From Nemertoderma westbladi (taxonomy: Eukaryota > Xenacoelomorpha > Nemertodermatida > Nemertodermatidae), in NCBI GenBank assembly GCA_032718475.1, contig JAUCBJ010004164.1, positions 1 through 30,572 of the forward strand: a stretch of 30,572 bases of DNA, in the 5' to 3' direction. Under the pieces are notes generated by a model, which was given only the letters and a program-made list of their open reading frames with translations, was not told the DNA's origin and did no database searches. Within the stretch, counting starts at the first letter, position 1. Every line of letters starts with the position of its first letter. The translations under genes and the position numbers were made by a program. Below are positions 30,507-30,572 of the stretch, in pieces.

Positions 30507-30572
30507 TTTTACTCTCGATATTTTTCAACACTCGATATTTTTATCATTATTTTCGATATTTTTCATCTCGTG
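30507..30572 (-). repeat. Inverted TATCGAG minisatellite at window edge
   Basis: Complementary units of the array at 29890-30095, separated from it by ~410 bp of AT-rich sequence with several TTCTAGAAC and TCTAGAAC motifs. Confidence 0.8.

Overview
This is a repeat-dense window of animal (metazoan) nuclear DNA. Evidence for this: spliced genes with GT-AG introns, an animal-specific scaffold gene (syntenin), a LINE-type reverse transcriptase, a solo LTR, fold-back and MITE-like elements, microsatellites and long tandem arrays. The style resembles a marine invertebrate, but I cannot place it more precisely. All homology calls were made by eye, without database searches.

Minus strand, 14695 down to 1: a syntenin (SDCBP-like) gene, running off the left edge. 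Five coding exons can be joined without a frame break: 14695-14645, 13257-13045, 10928-10748, 5411-5237 and 72-1. They encode two LYPSL motifs, the N-terminal region, a complete PDZ1 and the start of PDZ2. Intron 4 (73-5236) contains a second gene on the plus strand at 2596-4819. This is a two-exon AidB/ACDH-11-type acyl-CoA dehydrogenase of about 605 residues, so it is nested antiparallel inside syntenin.

Intron 3 of syntenin (5412-10747) is about 93% tandem repeat. A 36-bp minisatellite lies at about 5554-6465 and about 64 copies of a 63-bp unit lie at about 6700-10731. The main finding of the window is that the 63-bp unit is a copy of the exon 3/intron 3 boundary: 47 nt of PDZ1 coding sequence, the 5' splice site and 16 nt of intron. 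The true boundary (10732-10794) is the last unit of the array, in register and about 89% identical to the array consensus. The intron therefore carries some 64 pseudo-exon ends with donor sites that look closer to consensus than the real one. Intron 2 holds a perfect 112-bp inverted repeat built around a tRNA-like gene, plus a 5'-truncated LINE copy.

From 14.7 kb to the right edge the sequence is mostly repeats: a 0.9-kb fold-back element (15203-16146); a frameshifted LINE on the minus strand interrupted by a 978-bp solo LTR with 5-bp target duplications; modules of a Helitron-like repeat family, including a 1.52-kb tandem duplication (23151-26200); two arrays with a strict ~147-bp period, each unit carrying a CTCF-core-like motif (21.0-22.5 kb and 26.4-27.8 kb); a second fold-back copy (28124-29022); a TIR element (29268-29855); and inverted tracts of a TATCGAGAG minisatellite at the right edge. 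The only other credible coding piece is a plus-strand first exon (19982-20252) for a secreted cysteine-rich, PAN/apple-like protein.
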